Source of the DNA: Enterobacter oligotrophicus
GTDB taxonomy: Bacteria; Pseudomonadota; Gammaproteobacteria; Enterobacterales; Enterobacteriaceae
Assembly (NCBI RefSeq): GCF_009176645.1
Contig: NZ_AP019007.1
Location: 2,170,001 to 2,234,000 of the forward strand
Direction: 5' to 3'
DNA length: 64,000 nucleotides
The translations under genes were made by a program, and so were the position numbers. Under the pieces are notes generated by a model. It ran no database searches and was not told where the DNA came from. It saw only the letters and a list, made by a program, of their open reading frames with translations. The stretch's first letter is position 1. Every line of letters starts with the position of its first letter. Shown piece by piece: positions 47,024-62,121 of the stretch.

Positions 47024-48586
47024 GTGGACTCCATATTTTCTATTGGCATCCAGTCATTATGGGACGAATTGCGCCACATGCCAGTCGGAGGAGTCTGGTG
47101 GATTAATACGGATCGCAATGAAGATGCCATCAGTCTGGTTAACCAGACGATCGCCGCGCAGGATAAGGATTCCCGCGTGGCCGTCATTACAATGGGCGAA
47201 GCGCCGAAGAAAATCATCAGACTTGAAAATGATCGGGGGCCAAAGACGGTACGATTGTTTTCCATGCCAGCGGAAACAGATAGTCTATACTTTTTGCCCC
47301 GCGATATTCAGTGCTCAATTGATCCGGATCACTATTTACTGATTTTTAAATGCGCAAATAACGCCTTACAAAATATCCCTGCCGAAAAACTGCTGCACTG
47401 GTTAGGAAGGATCAATAAATGGGCAAGGAATCAAAATCTCACGCTTTTGATCGTTAACCCTGGCAGTAATAATGACAAGCATTTCTCACTGTTAATGGGT
47501 GAATATCGCTCTCTTTTCGGCCTGGCAAGTATCCATGACCAGACTGACAGTTATCTTTACGATATTGCGTTCTGGTGCAATGAAAAAGGAGTCAGTGCGC
47601 GACAGCAACTCACTCTCAAACATATCGAAGGCGAATGGCATGTCGCCCGACAGGAAGAAACGGTAGTTCAGCCACGCAGCGATGAAAAGCGTATTCTCAG
47701 CCATATGGCGGTATTAGAAGGTGCGCCTGCGCTTTCTGAAAACTGGTCACTGTATGAAACTAATGAAGCCTTATTTAATGAAGCCCGTACAACACAGGCG
47801 GCGACCATTGTTTTCTCTCTAATGCAAAATAACCAAATCGAAACGCTGGCGAGACAAATTCACACGTTACGCCGCCAGCGCGGTAGCGCCTTGAAAATTG
47901 TGGTGCGTGAAAACAATACCAGCCTGCGTGCGACAGACGAGCGTCTGCTGCTGGGCTGCGGGGCAAATATGGTTATACCGTGGAACGCGCCGCTGTCGCG
48001 CTGCCTGACGCTTATCGAAAGCATCCAGGGGCAGCTGTTTAATCGTCATGTTCCGGAAGAGATCAGCACCCTGCTCTCAATGACGCAGCCGATGAAACTG
48101 CGTGGCTATCAAAAATGGGACACCTTTTGCGATGCGGTCAGCAATATGATGAGCAATACACTGCTGCCCGCAGACGGAAAAGGCGTCATGGTCGCCCTGC
48201 GTCCGGTGCCGGGTATCCGCGTTGAGCAGGCGCTTACATTATGTCGCCCGAATCGTACCGGAGACATTATGACGATTGGCGATAACCGGCTGGTGCTGTT
48301 TTTATCCTTCTGCCGGGTGAACGATCTTGATACCGCCCTCAACCATATCTTCCCCCTCCCTACCGGAGATATCTTCTCTAACCGCATGATTTGGTTCGAA
48401 GATAGTCTGATTAGCGCAGAACTGGTTCAGATGCGCACGCTGGCACCAGAGCAGTGGGCGAAACCGTTACCCATGACGAGTGATTTCAACCCCATCCTCA
48501 ATGCGAAGCACGACGGGCATGTCTGGCGTCGGGTTCCCGAGCCACTGCGCTTATTATCAGAGCAACAGGAGGGCGCATCATTATGA
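47024..48586 (+). CDS. bcsE: BcsE, c-di-GMP-binding cellulose regulator
   Basis: A 520-residue cytoplasmic protein with a degenerate N-terminal RecA-like part and a C-terminal degenerate GGDEF-type (GIL) domain. The I-site-like RTGD that binds c-di-GMP in E. coli BcsE is present in RPNRTGDIM (codons at 48254-48265). BcsE is needed for full cellulose output and modification by BcsG. It begins with GTG (47024), preceded by AGAGGGACA; no better ATG exists nearby. Its stop overlaps the bcsF start by ATGA. Confidence 0.95.
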   Translation: MDSIFSIGIQSLWDELRHMPVGGVWWINTDRNEDAISLVNQTIAAQDKDSRVAVITMGEAPKKIIRLENDRGPKTVRLFSMPAETDSLYFLPRDIQCSIDPDHYLLIFKCANNALQNIPAEKLLHWLGRINKWARNQNLTLLIVNPGSNNDKHFSLLMGEYRSLFGLASIHDQTDSYLYDIAFWCNEKGVSARQQLTLKHIEGEWHVARQEETVVQPRSDEKRILSHMAVLEGAPALSENWSLYETNEALFNEARTTQAATIVFSLMQNNQIETLARQIHTLRRQRGSALKIVVRENNTSLRATDERLLLGCGANMVIPWNAPLSRCLTLIESIQGQLFNRHVPEEISTLLSMTQPMKLRGYQKWDTFCDAVSNMMSNTLLPADGKGVMVALRPVPGIRVEQALTLCRPNRTGDIMTIGDNRLVLFLSFCRVNDLDTALNHIFPLPTGDIFSNRMIWFEDSLISAELVQMRTLAPEQWAKPLPMTSDFNPILNAKHDGHVWRRVPEPLRLLSEQQEGASL

Positions 48587-48777
48587 ATATCAGCGATATT
48601 ATTCAACTGGTGGTACTTTGCGCGCTGATTTTTTTCCCGCTCGGCTACTATGCTCGCCATTCACTGCGTCGTATCCGCGATACGGCAAGAGTGCTGTTTG
48701 TAAAACCTCGCTACATTAAACCAGCCGGAACACTGACACGCGATCCGAACGTCAAGGCAAACCGAAAACATGACTAA
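48583..48777 (+). CDS. bcsF: BcsF, small membrane protein
   Basis: A 64-residue single-pass inner-membrane protein ([25 protein letters not shown]) with a basic cytoplasmic tail. In E. coli it recruits BcsE to the membrane and to BcsG. It overlaps bcsE by 4 bases and bcsG by 8, so the three are translationally coupled. Confidence 0.93.
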   Translation: MNISDIIQLVVLCALIFFPLGYYARHSLRRIRDTARVLFVKPRYIKPAGTLTRDPNVKANRKHD

Positions 48778-50449
48778 TTCTACCTTTACCACTTCGGCAC
48801 CATCGCCGCTCTGGCAATACTGGCGCGGCCTTTCCGGCTGGAACTTCTACTTTCTGGTGAAGTTTGGTCTGCTGTGGGCGGGCTACCTTAATTTCCACCC
48901 GCTCCTCAATCTGGTGTTTATGGCATTCCTGCTGATGCCTGTTCCAAACATCAAACTGCACCGTTTACGCCACTGGATCGCGATTCCGGTTGGCTTTGCC
49001 TTATTCTGGCATGACACCTGGCTGCCTGGCCCGGAAAGCATCATGAGCCAGGGTTCGCAGGTCGCGGGCTTCAGTAGCGATTATATTCTTGATTTAGTTG
49101 AGCGTTTTATTAACTGGCAGATGATTGGCGCGGTATTTGTGCTGTTGGTAGCCTGGCTCTTCCTGTCTCAGTGGATTCGCATCACGGTGTTTGTCGTCGC
49201 TATTATGGTCTGGCTGAATGTGCTGACGCTGGCTGGCCCGAGCTTCTCATTGTGGCCTGCCGGTCAACCGACCACAACGGTCACCACCACGGGAGGATCT
49301 GCCGCCGCAACCGTTGCGACTGCGGGTGATACGCCTGTTGTGGGAGATATCCCAACGCAAACCGCACCGCCGACCTCAACGAATCTGAATGCGTGGCTCT
49401 CCAGCTTCTACACTGCGGAAGAAAAGCGTCAGACCAAATTCCCGGACGCGTTGCCTGCCGATGCCCAACCGTTTGAGCTGCTGGTCATTAACATCTGCTC
49501 CCTCTCCTGGGCGGACGTGGAGGCGGCTGGTTTAATGTCGCACCCACTGTGGGCGCACTTCGATATTCAGTTTAAAGATTTTAACTCGGCCACCTCGTAC
49601 AGCGGCCCGGCAGCGATTCGCCTGCTGCGTGCGAGCTGTGGTCAGCCTTCGCATAAAAACCTCTACCAGCCAGCGGGAAACCAGTGCTATCTGTTTGATA
49701 ATCTGTCCCGACTCGGTTTCACGCAGCACCTGATGCTGGGCCATAACGGTCAGTTTGGTAACTTCCTGAAAGAAGTGCGTGAAGAAGGTGGTATGCAGGC
49801 ACCGCTGATGGACCAGACCGGCCTGCCGGTTACGCTGTTGGGCTTTGACGGCTCTCCTGTCTACGATGATACTGCCGTACTGCAGCGCTGGCTTCAGACC
49901 ATTGAGAAAGACAGTAACCCGCGCAGCGCGACGTTTTATAACACTCTGCCGCTTCACGACGGTAACCATTATCCTGGTGTGAGCAAAACGGCAGACTACA
50001 AAGTGCGCGCGCAGAAGTTCTTTGATGAGCTGGATGCGTTCTTTACCGAGCTGGAAAAATCCGGTCGTAAAGTGATGGTGGTGGTCGTGCCGGAGCACGG
50101 CGGTGCGCTGAAAGGCGACAGAATGCAGGTTTCCGGCCTGCGTGATATCCCAAGCCCGTCCATTACCAACGTGCCTGCCGGGATAAAGTTCTTCGGCATG
50201 AAGGCTCCGCATCAGGGGGCACCAATTGAGATTGAACAGCCAGGCAGTTATCTGGCGATTTCAGAACTGGTTGCCCGCGCGGTAGACGGCAAGCTGTTTG
50301 TGGAAGATAGCGTCAACTGGGACCAGCTCACCAGCGGCCTGCCGCAAACGGCAGAGGTATCGGAGAACGCCAATGCAGTCGTGATCCAGTACCAGAACAA
50401 ACCTTATGTTCGCCTGAACGGCGGTGATTGGGTGCCGTATCCGCAGTAA
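48770..50449 (+). CDS. bcsG: BcsG, cellulose phosphoethanolamine transferase
   Basis: A 559-residue inner-membrane protein with four N-terminal transmembrane helices (about residues 20-155), a Thr/Ala-rich linker and a periplasmic alkaline-phosphatase-fold domain. It transfers phosphoethanolamine to cellulose. [13 protein letters not shown] (about 241-253) carries the active-site Cys, [18 protein letters not shown] (about 274-291) the nucleophilic Ser, and [12 protein letters not shown] (about 442-453) further zinc ligands. It is the last gene of bcsEFG and runs into a shared terminator with birA, an unexpected neighbour. Confidence 0.96.
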   Translation: MTNSTFTTSAPSPLWQYWRGLSGWNFYFLVKFGLLWAGYLNFHPLLNLVFMAFLLMPVPNIKLHRLRHWIAIPVGFALFWHDTWLPGPESIMSQGSQVAGFSSDYILDLVERFINWQMIGAVFVLLVAWLFLSQWIRITVFVVAIMVWLNVLTLAGPSFSLWPAGQPTTTVTTTGGSAAATVATAGDTPVVGDIPTQTAPPTSTNLNAWLSSFYTAEEKRQTKFPDALPADAQPFELLVINICSLSWADVEAAGLMSHPLWAHFDIQFKDFNSATSYSGPAAIRLLRASCGQPSHKNLYQPAGNQCYLFDNLSRLGFTQHLMLGHNGQFGNFLKEVREEGGMQAPLMDQTGLPVTLLGFDGSPVYDDTAVLQRWLQTIEKDSNPRSATFYNTLPLHDGNHYPGVSKTADYKVRAQKFFDELDAFFTELEKSGRKVMVVVVPEHGGALKGDRMQVSGLRDIPSPSITNVPAGIKFFGMKAPHQGAPIEIEQPGSYLAISELVARAVDGKLFVEDSVNWDQLTSGLPQTAEVSENANAVVIQYQNKPYVRLNGGDWVPYPQ

Positions 50450-50456
50450 GAGATTT

Positions 50457-50487
50457 AAAAAAGGGAGCCAGACTGGCTCCCTTTTTT
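50457..50487. terminator. Bidirectional terminator between bcsG and birA
   Basis: AAAAAAGGGAGCCA GA CTGGCTCCCTTTTTT: a long symmetric hairpin with T-runs on both strands, so it can end both convergent transcripts. It overlaps the birA stop codon. It lies exactly at the unusual bcsG/birA junction. Confidence 0.92.
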
Positions 50488-51448
50488 ATTCCGCGCTTCT
50501 TAGTGAGATTTCACCGCCCACCCAGGGCTTAATGGTTCCATCCTGCTCCAGAAGTAATGCACCCTGCGCATCAATGCCGCGGGAAATGCCATAAATTTCT
50601 TTATCGCCGATCAGCAGCTTCACCGGACGATTGATAAAGTTATCCAGTTTTTTCCAGCGAGACAGGAACGGAGCAAGCCCCTCCTGCTCAAAGAGCGTCA
50701 GTGAACTGCGCAACTCGTTGATCATACGAACTGCAAGGGTGTTGCGATCAATTGTGATCCCCGCTTCCTGCAAATTAGTCCAGGCCTGATTCACGACATC
50801 GTTCTGCACATTACGCATCACCATATTCAGTCCCGCGCCAATAACGATCTGAGCTGCATCACCCGTTTTTCCGGTAAGTTCGACGAGAATACCCGCAAGT
50901 TTACGATCGTTCAGGTACAGATCGTTTGGCCATTTAACCCGTACTTTTTCGGCTCCCAGATCCTGCAGCACTTCGGCCATGACAATGCCGATCACCAGAC
51001 TCAGGCCAACAGCTGCGGCTGGCCCCTGATCGAGACGCCAGTACATGGAAAGATAGAGGTTGGCCCCAAACGGCGAGAACCACTTACGACCACGACGGCC
51101 GCGACCAGCCTGCTGATACTCGGCTACGCATGCGTCACCAGACTTCAGTTCGCTCAGACGGTCCAAAAGATACTGGTTAGTCGAATCAATGACCGGCAGG
51201 ACGGCGACATTGCCATACCCAATCTGACTGCGAATCGTCTCTTCGTTCAGTAACTGAATGGGATCTGGCAGGCTGTACCCTTTTCCTGGCACCGTGAACA
51301 CATCCACGCCCCAGTCGCGAAGAGTCTGAATATGCTTGTTGATAGCGGCACGACTCATACCCAATTGTTCACCCAATTGCTCGCCAGAATGGAATTCACC
51401 ATCCGAAAGAATGCCGATCAGGGTTAAGGGGATAGTATTGTCCTTCAC
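50486..51448 (-). CDS. birA: BirA, biotin-protein ligase and biotin operon repressor
   Basis: A 320-residue bifunctional protein. The N-terminal winged helix (about residues 1-60, [22 protein letters not shown]) binds the bio operator, and the central ligase domain has [14 protein letters not shown] (about 115-128), the biotinyl-5'-AMP loop, and [10 protein letters not shown] (near 180). It attaches biotin to the BCCP subunit of acetyl-CoA carboxylase. It overlaps murB by 4 bases in a two-gene unit, as downstream of rrnB in E. coli. Confidence 0.97.
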   Translation of the reverse strand: MKDNTIPLTLIGILSDGEFHSGEQLGEQLGMSRAAINKHIQTLRDWGVDVFTVPGKGYSLPDPIQLLNEETIRSQIGYGNVAVLPVIDSTNQYLLDRLSELKSGDACVAEYQQAGRGRRGRKWFSPFGANLYLSMYWRLDQGPAAAVGLSLVIGIVMAEVLQDLGAEKVRVKWPNDLYLNDRKLAGILVELTGKTGDAAQIVIGAGLNMVMRNVQNDVVNQAWTNLQEAGITIDRNTLAVRMINELRSSLTLFEQEGLAPFLSRWKKLDNFINRPVKLLIGDKEIYGISRGIDAQGALLLEQDGTIKPWVGGEISLRSAE

Positions 51449-52473
51449 GCGATTGCCTCCACGGCATTGACTTCACCCGTGCGGCCAATAAAGCGAACTT
51501 CAGGCTCCAGCCACACGTTAAATTTTTCACCCACACGCTGGCGAATATGGTGTGCCAGCTGGACGACATCATCGCTGGTCGCATTGTTTTGGTTAATCAG
51601 TACCAGTGCCTGCTGGCGATGAACCGCAGCGCCACCCACTGTAGTCCCTTTTAATTCACATTGATCGATAAGCCAACCCGCAGCCAGCTTAACGCTGCCA
51701 TCCGCCTGTGGATAATGCGGCGCTGTTGGCCAGCCTGCGAGAAGCTCGCTTGCAGTTTCGCTGCTGATAACCGGGTTTTTGAAGAAACTGCCCGCATTTC
51801 CGTTCACTTTTGGATCGGGGAGTTTAGTCATGCGCATATGACAAACGGAATCAAACACTTCGCGTGGAGTAACAGTTGCCGGATCGAGACGGACGAGATC
51901 ACCGTAGGTGAGGATCGGTTTCCATTGCTTCGCCAGACGTAGGCCGACGGCCACAATGACGTAGCGATCCTGATATTCGTGTTTGAATATACTGTCGCGA
52001 TAGCCGAAGCGGCACTGCTCAGCGGTTAAACGCTGAACGCTTCCCGTCGCTAATTCAATGCAGTCAACGTATTCGCAGACGTGTTTCAGTTCGATGCCGT
52101 AGGCACCGATATTTTGAATGGGTGACGATCCGGCGCATCCCGGTATCAACGCAAGGTTTTCCAGACCCGGCATCCCTTTTTCGAGGGTGTATTGCACCAG
52201 TTGGTGCCAGTTTTCTCCGGCTCCCACGTGCAGATGCCAGCTGTCTGCGCTCTCTTTAACATCAATTCCCATGATGCGGTTGACGATCACGGTCCCCGCA
52301 AAATCATCGAGAAACAGGACATTGCTTCCTTCGCCCAGAATCAGTACGGGTTCACCGTTTTCTGTTGCGTTTTGCCAGGCGTTCAGCAACTGCTGAGCAT
52401 TATCGGCACGTACAATTTGATTAGCATTCCGTTGAATACCAAAGGTATTCCAGGGCTTAAGGGAGTGGTTCAT
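51445..52473 (-). CDS. murB: MurB, UDP-N-acetylenolpyruvoylglucosamine reductase
   Basis: A 342-residue FAD enzyme that reduces UDP-GlcNAc-enolpyruvate to UDP-MurNAc, the second committed step of peptidoglycan precursor synthesis. FAD contacts are in [14 protein letters not shown] (about residues 45-58) and [17 protein letters not shown] (about 108-124); the catalytic Ser is in [13 protein letters not shown] (about 222-234) and the Tyr in FGYRDSIFK. It is a type I MurB with the Tyr loop. It starts 132 bases downstream of the 5S gene. Confidence 0.97.
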   Translation of the reverse strand: MNHSLKPWNTFGIQRNANQIVRADNAQQLLNAWQNATENGEPVLILGEGSNVLFLDDFAGTVIVNRIMGIDVKESADSWHLHVGAGENWHQLVQYTLEKGMPGLENLALIPGCAGSSPIQNIGAYGIELKHVCEYVDCIELATGSVQRLTAEQCRFGYRDSIFKHEYQDRYVIVAVGLRLAKQWKPILTYGDLVRLDPATVTPREVFDSVCHMRMTKLPDPKVNGNAGSFFKNPVISSETASELLAGWPTAPHYPQADGSVKLAAGWLIDQCELKGTTVGGAAVHRQQALVLINQNNATSDDVVQLAHHIRQRVGEKFNVWLEPEVRFIGRTGEVNAVEAIA

Positions 52474-52566
52474 AGACGCTATCCTGATGCAAAAACCGGG
52501 ATAGTTTACCGTATATACGGTGGGATAGGTGATTAGTTTATGGAAACGAGGAATGTCCTGAAACGC

Positions 52567-52592
52567 AAAAAGGCCATCCTTGCGGATGGCCT
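52567..52592 (-). terminator. rRNA operon terminator
   Basis: On the minus strand: AGGCCATCC GCAA GGATGGCCT followed by TTTT, about 15 bases after the 5S gene. It is the T1-type terminator of enterobacterial rrn operons. Confidence 0.92.
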
Positions 52593-52605
52593 CTTCACTT
52601 AATTG

Positions 52606-52725
52606 ATGCCTGGCAGTTCCCTACTCTCGCATGGGGAGACCCCACACTACCATCGGCGCTACGGCGTTTCACTTCTGAGTTCGGCATGGGGTCAGGTGGG
52701 ACCACCGCGCTACAGCCGCCAGGCA
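52606..52725 (-). rRNA. rrf: 5S ribosomal RNA
   Basis: 120 nt, reading TGCCTGGCGGC at the 5' end and GAACTGCCAGGCAT at the 3' end. These ends pair as the 5S helix I. Sequence is nearly identical to E. coli 5S. Confidence 0.98.
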
Positions 52726-52793
52726 AATTCTGTTTAATCTGTATCAGGCTGAAAATCGTGTCTGTCTCTTCGCCAAAACACCTTCGGCGTTGT

Positions 52794-55697
<2,904 letters not shown>

Positions 55698-55794
55698 TCA
55701 CAACCCGAAGATGTTTCACTTCATGATTGCGAAAATTTGAGAGACTCGAACACACATTAACTGTGTGTCGTTTCAATTTTCAGCTTGATCCAGA

Positions 55795-55807
55795 TTTTTA
55801 AAGAGCA
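55795..55807 (-). promoter_or_regulatory. boxA antitermination site in the 16S-23S spacer
   Basis: TGCTCTTTAAAAA on the minus strand, between tRNA-Glu and the 23S gene. It is the second boxA of the operon, recognised by NusB/S10. Confidence 0.8.
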
Positions 55808-55881
55808 AATATCTCAAACGTAACTCAGTGAGTCAGTTTTGAGATATCGGTTGGCTGTGTCTTTCACTCACACCCAGCAAG

Positions 55882-55956
55882 TGGCGTCCCCTAGGGGATT
55901 CGAACCCCTGTTGCCGCCGTGAAAGGGCGGAGTCCTAACCGCTAGACGAAGGGGAC
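55882..55956 (-). tRNA. gltT: tRNA-Glu (anticodon TTC)
   Basis: 75 nt including the encoded CCA end. The acceptor stem GTCCCCT/AGGGGAC, the anticodon loop CTTTCAC with TTC, and the GGTTCGAATCC T-arm are all present. A single tRNA-Glu spacer is the rrnB, rrnC, rrnE and rrnG type in E. coli, not the Ile-Ala type found in rrnA. The symbol follows the rrnB naming. Confidence 0.96.
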
Positions 55957-56043
55957 ACGGAGTGTCTCGACTTCGCAGCCGTCTTGCTTCTCTACATTCA
56001 TCAGACAATCTGTGTGAGCACTGCAAAGGCAGGTTCTTTAAGG

Positions 56044-57585
<1,542 letters not shown>

Positions 57586-57716
57586 AAGTTTGATGCTCGT
57601 GAATTAAACTTCGTAATGAATTACGTATGTTCACTCAGAGACTTGGTATTCATTTTTCGTCCGAGGACGTTAAGAATCCATGTCACTTTGAGTGCCCACA
57701 CAGATTGTCTGATAAA

Positions 57717-57729
57717 TTGTTAAAGAGCA
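57717..57729 (-). promoter_or_regulatory. boxA antitermination site in the rrn leader
   Basis: TGCTCTTTAACAA on the minus strand, 132 bases before the 16S gene, followed by the conserved leader TTTATCAGACAATCTGTGTG. Confidence 0.9.
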
Positions 57730-57764
57730 GTGCCGCTTCGCTTTCGCAGCGGCGCGGGGTGTGC

Positions 57765-57792
57765 ATATTACGCTTTCCCGCTTCAGAGTCAA
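57765..57792 (-). promoter_or_regulatory. rrn P2 promoter
   Basis: TTGACT and TAATAT separated by 16 bases on the minus strand, with the usual GC-rich GCGCCGC discriminator region beyond it. Confidence 0.88.
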
Positions 57793-57861
57793 GCGTTTGT
57801 TTTCGCTTTTCCCTGCTGACCCGGCGGCGTGTGTGCCGTTGTTCCGTGTCAGTGGAGGCGC

Positions 57862-57889
57862 ATTATAGGGAGTTATTCTGAGGTGACAA
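57862..57889 (-). promoter_or_regulatory. rrn P1 promoter
   Basis: TTGTCA and TATAAT with the sub-optimal 16-base spacer and GCGCC discriminator typical of growth-rate-controlled rrn P1. The AT-rich stretch just upstream (to about 57920, near the hemG end) fits an UP element. Confidence 0.92.
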
Positions 57890-57938
57890 GCACAAAATAC
57901 AAAAAACTTTTCGTTCGCTCACTTTTCAAACTTTACGC

Positions 57939-58484
57939 TTATTTAAACCGCGAATCGCCGGTTAAATGCGCAATTTCCCGCGCAAAATTGGCCACCTGCG
58001 ACCAGTCGGTATAAACCACTTCTTTACGTGTATCCGTTTCCCCGCCGGTCATCTTCATAATCAGACGGATCATAAAGCGGTCATACCAGCGATATCGCGG
58101 ATAACGCAGCGCCCCGGCAAAGACCGCACAAAGTTTTGGCTGCCAGGGAGAGTTCAGCAAAAACTTGCGCGTGTAGCTGTTAGTTTGTGGCGTACGCTTT
58201 TCTGCTTTACGGGCAACCAGATTGACCGAGTAGAACGCACTGGGCAGCTTATTGAGCACGTCCTTATGCTTCTTCACAAAACGATCCAGCGCGGGGTGGA
58301 AATGTCCATAACGAATAGACGCGCCAATCACCACGCGATCGTATTCCTGCCAGGCTATCAGCTCCGCCCGATTCAGGTTCACCACATCCGAGTAAATACC
58401 CAGTTCTTTTAATTCAGACGCCAGATAAGAGGCAATCTCACGCGTTTGTCCGTCTCGCGTAGAGAAAAGAATAAGTGTTTTCAC
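57939..58484 (-). CDS. hemG: HemG, menaquinone-dependent protoporphyrinogen IX dehydrogenase
   Basis: A 181-residue flavodoxin-like enzyme that oxidises protoporphyrinogen IX to protoporphyrin IX in heme synthesis and passes electrons to quinones. The N-terminal [16 protein letters not shown] holds the FMN phosphate, [14 protein letters not shown] (about residues 62-75) is the second FMN loop, and the long insert [21 protein letters not shown] (split near 123-143) is specific to HemG. It starts at GTG 58484 ([12 protein letters not shown]), 7 bases after GGAG; this aligns with the E. coli N-terminus. It follows trkH by 10 bases and in E. coli sits upstream of rrnA. Confidence 0.95.
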   Translation of the reverse strand: MKTLILFSTRDGQTREIASYLASELKELGIYSDVVNLNRAELIAWQEYDRVVIGASIRYGHFHPALDRFVKKHKDVLNKLPSAFYSVNLVARKAEKRTPQTNSYTRKFLLNSPWQPKLCAVFAGALRYPRYRWYDRFMIRLIMKMTGGETDTRKEVVYTDWSQVANFAREIAHLTGDSRFK

Positions 58485-58494
58485 CGACGACTCC

Positions 58495-59946
58495 TTACTC
58501 GCGCCAGAATGTTGGGGTGAACAGGACCAGTAGCGTAAAGACCTCAAGACGCCCGAACAGCATATTGGCAATCAAGATCCACTTCGCGACCGGGTTCATG
58601 CTGGCAAAGTTATCCGCCACCACCCCCAGCCCAGGCCCCAGGTTATTCAGCGTTGCTACAACGGAGGCGAATGCTGAGAAATCATCCACACCTGTCGCGA
58701 TGATGGCCAGCATACTGACGATAAAGACCAGCGCATACGCCGAGAAGAAACCCCACACCGCTTCGAGGATACGTTCCGGCAGCGCTCGATTTCCCAGCTT
58801 GATGCTGTATACCGCGTTCGGGTGGACCAGGCGTTTCAACTCGCGATTACCCTGCTTGAACAAGAGCAGAATACGAATGACCTTCAGGCCCCCGCCCGTT
58901 GACCCCGCACAGCCCCCGATAAACGCAGAGCACAGCAGCAATACCGGCAGGAAGAGCGGCCAGCGCGCGATGCTGTCTGTGGTAAAGCCCGCCGTAGTTG
59001 CCATCGACACGACCTGGAAAAAGGCCTGGTTTAGCGTCGTTACCGCCGAGTTATAGACATCATGGAACCACAGCACCAGCGTACAGATAACTACCAGCGT
59101 CAACTGGACACCAATAAACATGCGAAACTCCGGATCGCGCCAGTACACCTTCAGGCTGCGCCCGCTCAGTAAAGAGAAGTGCAGGCCGTAGTTACAGCCG
59201 GAGATCAGCAGAAAAATAGCAATAATGGTGTTAATTGTCGGGCTGTCGAAATAGCCCACGCTGGCATCGTGCGTGGAAAATCCACCAATGGCGATAGTCG
59301 CAAAGCTGTGCCCGATGGCATCGAAAGCGGGCATTCCGGCAAACCACAGCGCCAGCGCGCAGGCCACCGTCAGCAACACATAGATCAGCCACAGCGTTTT
59401 CGCCGTTTCAGCAATACGCGGGCGCATCTTGTTATCTTTTAGCGGGCCAGGCATTTCAGCGCGATAGAGCTGCATCCCACCGACGCCCAGAATAGGGAGG
59501 ATAGCCACGGCCAGGACGATGATCCCCATCCCGCCGAACCATTGCAGCATCTGGCGATAAAAGAGAATGGCGTGCGGTAGCGAATCCAGCCCCACCAGCG
59601 TTGTCGCTCCGGTGGTGGTTAAACCAGAGAAGGACTCAAAGAATGCATCGGTAATACTCAGATTGGGCTGTTCAGAGAAGATAAAGGGCAGCGAACCGAC
59701 GCTTCCCAGCACCGTCCAGAACAGCACCACAATCAGAAACCCTTCGCGAGATTTCAACTCCCCCTTTTCCCTGCGGTTAGGCCACCACAGCAGCGAGCCA
59801 ATCGCCAGCGCGACAAAAAACGTCTGGGTAAACGCGCGCCCCGCACCGTCCCGGTAGATAAGTGCCACCAGTCCAGGGAGAATCATCGTCCCGGAAAAGA
59901 GTATGACCAGCAGTCCAACGATTCGGGTAATGGCACGAAAATGCAT
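58495..59946 (-). CDS. trkH: TrkH, potassium uptake channel subunit
   Basis: A 483-residue K+ channel-like membrane protein, the E. coli length. Four M1-P-M2 repeats are present; the selectivity-filter-type loops include [11 protein letters not shown] (about residues 107-117), a second near [12 protein letters not shown] (about 215-226), [11 protein letters not shown] (about 312-322) and the later NNLGPGLG (about 437-444). It works with the cytoplasmic NAD-binding TrkA. It shares an apparent operon with yigZ, pepQ and hemG. Confidence 0.96.
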   Translation of the reverse strand: MHFRAITRIVGLLVILFSGTMILPGLVALIYRDGAGRAFTQTFFVALAIGSLLWWPNRREKGELKSREGFLIVVLFWTVLGSVGSLPFIFSEQPNLSITDAFFESFSGLTTTGATTLVGLDSLPHAILFYRQMLQWFGGMGIIVLAVAILPILGVGGMQLYRAEMPGPLKDNKMRPRIAETAKTLWLIYVLLTVACALALWFAGMPAFDAIGHSFATIAIGGFSTHDASVGYFDSPTINTIIAIFLLISGCNYGLHFSLLSGRSLKVYWRDPEFRMFIGVQLTLVVICTLVLWFHDVYNSAVTTLNQAFFQVVSMATTAGFTTDSIARWPLFLPVLLLCSAFIGGCAGSTGGGLKVIRILLLFKQGNRELKRLVHPNAVYSIKLGNRALPERILEAVWGFFSAYALVFIVSMLAIIATGVDDFSAFASVVATLNNLGPGLGVVADNFASMNPVAKWILIANMLFGRLEVFTLLVLFTPTFWRE

Positions 59947-59985
59947 CTCTGCCGCTTCCTTTGGTATTCAAAAGTGAGGTGGGGA

Positions 59986-60600
59986 TTATTCTTCAATCGG
60001 CAGCAATTGCAACGAGCCGCGACTAAAATCAGCCAGTTTTGCTGAAAAAGCAGCCAGTTCCGCCTGAGGAAGCGCCACGCGTAATTGCACCATCGCCTCA
60101 TATTCACTGTGTGCAATCACACCGTTAAATTGCTTAAGCAGCGTTTCTATACCCGAGAGCTGGGCGTAATCGCATAACAAAGTATATTCGGTAAGTGGCG
60201 TTTTGCGGGTTGTTATCAGCAGATTAAGTGCCTGCTGGACACCGCCACCGTAGGCTTTAACCAGCCCTCCCGTGCCTAACAAAATACCGCCATAATAGCG
60301 AACCACTACGGCGGTTATCTCGCCCACGCCGCTGCCCATCAGTTGAGAGAGCATGGGTTTACCGGCCGTGCCTGCCGGTTCACCGTCATCGGAAAACCCC
60401 AGCTGTTGTGAATCGTCCGGTGGCCCTGCCACCCACGCCACGCAGTGGTGACGGGCGTCAGGATGCTCAGCCCGGACGGACTCGACAAACGCCTTTGCCG
60501 CCTCTACGCCATCGGTATGTGCCAACAGCGTAATAAAGCGGCTTTTCTTGATTTCCTCAACAAAGGTGACCGGTTCAGCCGGTATCAGCCAGCTTTCCAT
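59986..60600 (-). CDS. yigZ: YigZ, IMPACT-family protein
   Basis: A 204-residue cytoplasmic protein with the UPF0029/IMPACT N-terminal domain (KKSRFITLLAHTDGVEAAKAFV, then HHCVAWVAG, FSDDGEPAGTAGKPML and VVRYYGGILLGTGGLVKAYG) and a ferredoxin-like C-terminal domain. Eukaryotic IMPACT regulates Gcn2; the bacterial role is not settled. Its ATG overlaps the pepQ stop by one base, so it follows pepQ in one operon. Confidence 0.94.
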   Translation of the reverse strand: MESWLIPAEPVTFVEEIKKSRFITLLAHTDGVEAAKAFVESVRAEHPDARHHCVAWVAGPPDDSQQLGFSDDGEPAGTAGKPMLSQLMGSGVGEITAVVVRYYGGILLGTGGLVKAYGGGVQQALNLLITTRKTPLTEYTLLCDYAQLSGIETLLKQFNGVIAHSEYEAMVQLRVALPQAELAAFSAKLADFSRGSLQLLPIEE

Positions 60601-61931
60601 CAGGCCAGCTTCAGGTCTCGCGTCATGTTCTCAGTACCGTTTTCGTGGATAACCACGTTATCTTCGATACGGATGCCGCCAAACGGCTTAAGCGCTTCAA
60701 TTTTTTCCCAGTTGAAGTGCTTGCTGAACTGGCCTTCACGCCATGGCGCTAACAAAGATTCAATGAAGTAGATACCCGGTTCAATGGTCAGCACCATACG
60801 CGGCGCAAGGACGCGGGTGCAGCGCAGGTAAGGATATTTAGACGGTGCCGCCAGGTGCGTCCCGGTGTCATCCTGCATAAAGCCTGCAACGTCGTGAACC
60901 TGCAGACCCAGCGGGTGACCAATACCGTGAGGCATAAATGGCCCGGTCAGATCGTTCTCCACCATCGCCTCTTCGCTCATGTCTTTCACAATCTGATGCT
61001 TACGCAGCAGTTTCGCGATGCGCTGATGGAACTGAATGTGGTAATCCACATAGCTGGTGCCCGCTTTCATGGTGCTGATAAGCGCCAGTTGCTCATCGTT
61101 CACGTCTTTAATCAGGTGTGCAAAATCGGTGTCGCCATTCGCCGCCCAGGTACGGGTCAGGTCTGCCGCGTAGCCGTTGTACTCTGCACCGGCATCCAGC
61201 AGGAAGCTGCGCATTTCGGACGGAACCTGGTGATCCAGTCTGGTGTAGTGCAGAACAGATGCGTGTTCATTGAGCGCAACGATGTTGCTGTAAGGCACGT
61301 CGGTATCACGATGACCGGTGGCAGTCAGGTAGGCCTGGTTAATATCGAACTCGCTCATGCCGGACAGGAACGCTTCGTGCGCCGCGCGGTGGCCGGTAAC
61401 AGCCGTTTTTTGCGCTTCACGCATGCAGTAAAGTTCGTAGTCGGTCTTATACGCGCGATAGTAATGCAGATAATCCAGCACCCCTTTCGGGTTGAGTTTG
61501 TCTGCCGGAATATCCAGACCCAGCGCACGCTCCGCCACCGGGCCAATATAGGCGATGTTACCGCGCGCAGCAGGCAGCTGGCTGCCAATGCCGTCGGCTT
61601 TTGGTAATGCAATGACGTCCACTTCTTCCGTCCAGAAGCTGGTTGGCAGCGGTTCCACGTTGTGCCAGTAATCCACCGGCAGATAGAACCACAGTTTCGG
61701 CTTATTCACGCCATCCACCAGCAGCCAGCAATTGGGAACCTGTGTTACCGGCACCCAGGCTTTAAACTGCGGGTTGACCTTGAAGGGATAGGCATGGTCA
61801 TCAAGAAATGTATTCATCAGCTCGCCGGAGTGGATCAGCAGAGCATCCAGTTTAAAGCGCGCCAGTACATCGCGGGTACGTTCCTGTAGGGTAACGATAT
61901 GATTTTTATAGAGCGAAGCCAGTGAGTCCAT
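60600..61931 (-). CDS. pepQ: PepQ, Xaa-Pro dipeptidase
   Basis: A 443-residue M24B metallopeptidase, the E. coli length, that cleaves X-Pro dipeptides. The dinuclear metal site ligands lie in [15 protein letters not shown] (about residues 244-258), [18 protein letters not shown] (about 330-347), TIEPGIYF (about 381-388) and [10 protein letters not shown] (about 418-427). It can also hydrolyse some organophosphates. I use the ATG at 61931 ([12 protein letters not shown]); the ATG one codon upstream is possible, and the one at 62018 is not supported. It is divergent from fadB. Confidence 0.96.
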   Translation of the reverse strand: MDSLASLYKNHIVTLQERTRDVLARFKLDALLIHSGELMNTFLDDHAYPFKVNPQFKAWVPVTQVPNCWLLVDGVNKPKLWFYLPVDYWHNVEPLPTSFWTEEVDVIALPKADGIGSQLPAARGNIAYIGPVAERALGLDIPADKLNPKGVLDYLHYYRAYKTDYELYCMREAQKTAVTGHRAAHEAFLSGMSEFDINQAYLTATGHRDTDVPYSNIVALNEHASVLHYTRLDHQVPSEMRSFLLDAGAEYNGYAADLTRTWAANGDTDFAHLIKDVNDEQLALISTMKAGTSYVDYHIQFHQRIAKLLRKHQIVKDMSEEAMVENDLTGPFMPHGIGHPLGLQVHDVAGFMQDDTGTHLAAPSKYPYLRCTRVLAPRMVLTIEPGIYFIESLLAPWREGQFSKHFNWEKIEALKPFGGIRIEDNVVIHENGTENMTRDLKLA

Positions 61932-62078
61932 CATTCTTCCTTTCGTTTTTTTGACCTCAAGTCCTCGCATCTTAGCACACCTGACTCCGGCTGCGTGATT
62001 TCCACCGACCGTGATCAACGCAGCAATTTCTTAATGAGTAATTTGCATTTTATTAACATAAATTCCACACTCCGTCTC

Positions 62079-62095
62079 ATCTGGTATGACCAGAT
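62079..62095 (+). promoter_or_regulatory. FadR operator of fadBA
   Basis: ATCTGGTATGACCAGAT, an almost perfect palindrome differing from the E. coli fadB operator by one central base. It is 27 bases upstream of the fadB start. FadR represses here until long-chain acyl-CoA is bound. Confidence 0.9.
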
Positions 62096-62121
62096 CCACT
62101 TGCTGGATTCAGGAGACTGAC

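Noticed and set aside
50450..50486. An Ldr/rdl-type toxin-antitoxin locus after bcsG, as in E. coli
   Set aside because: Only a 30-base terminator lies between bcsG and birA, leaving no room for it.
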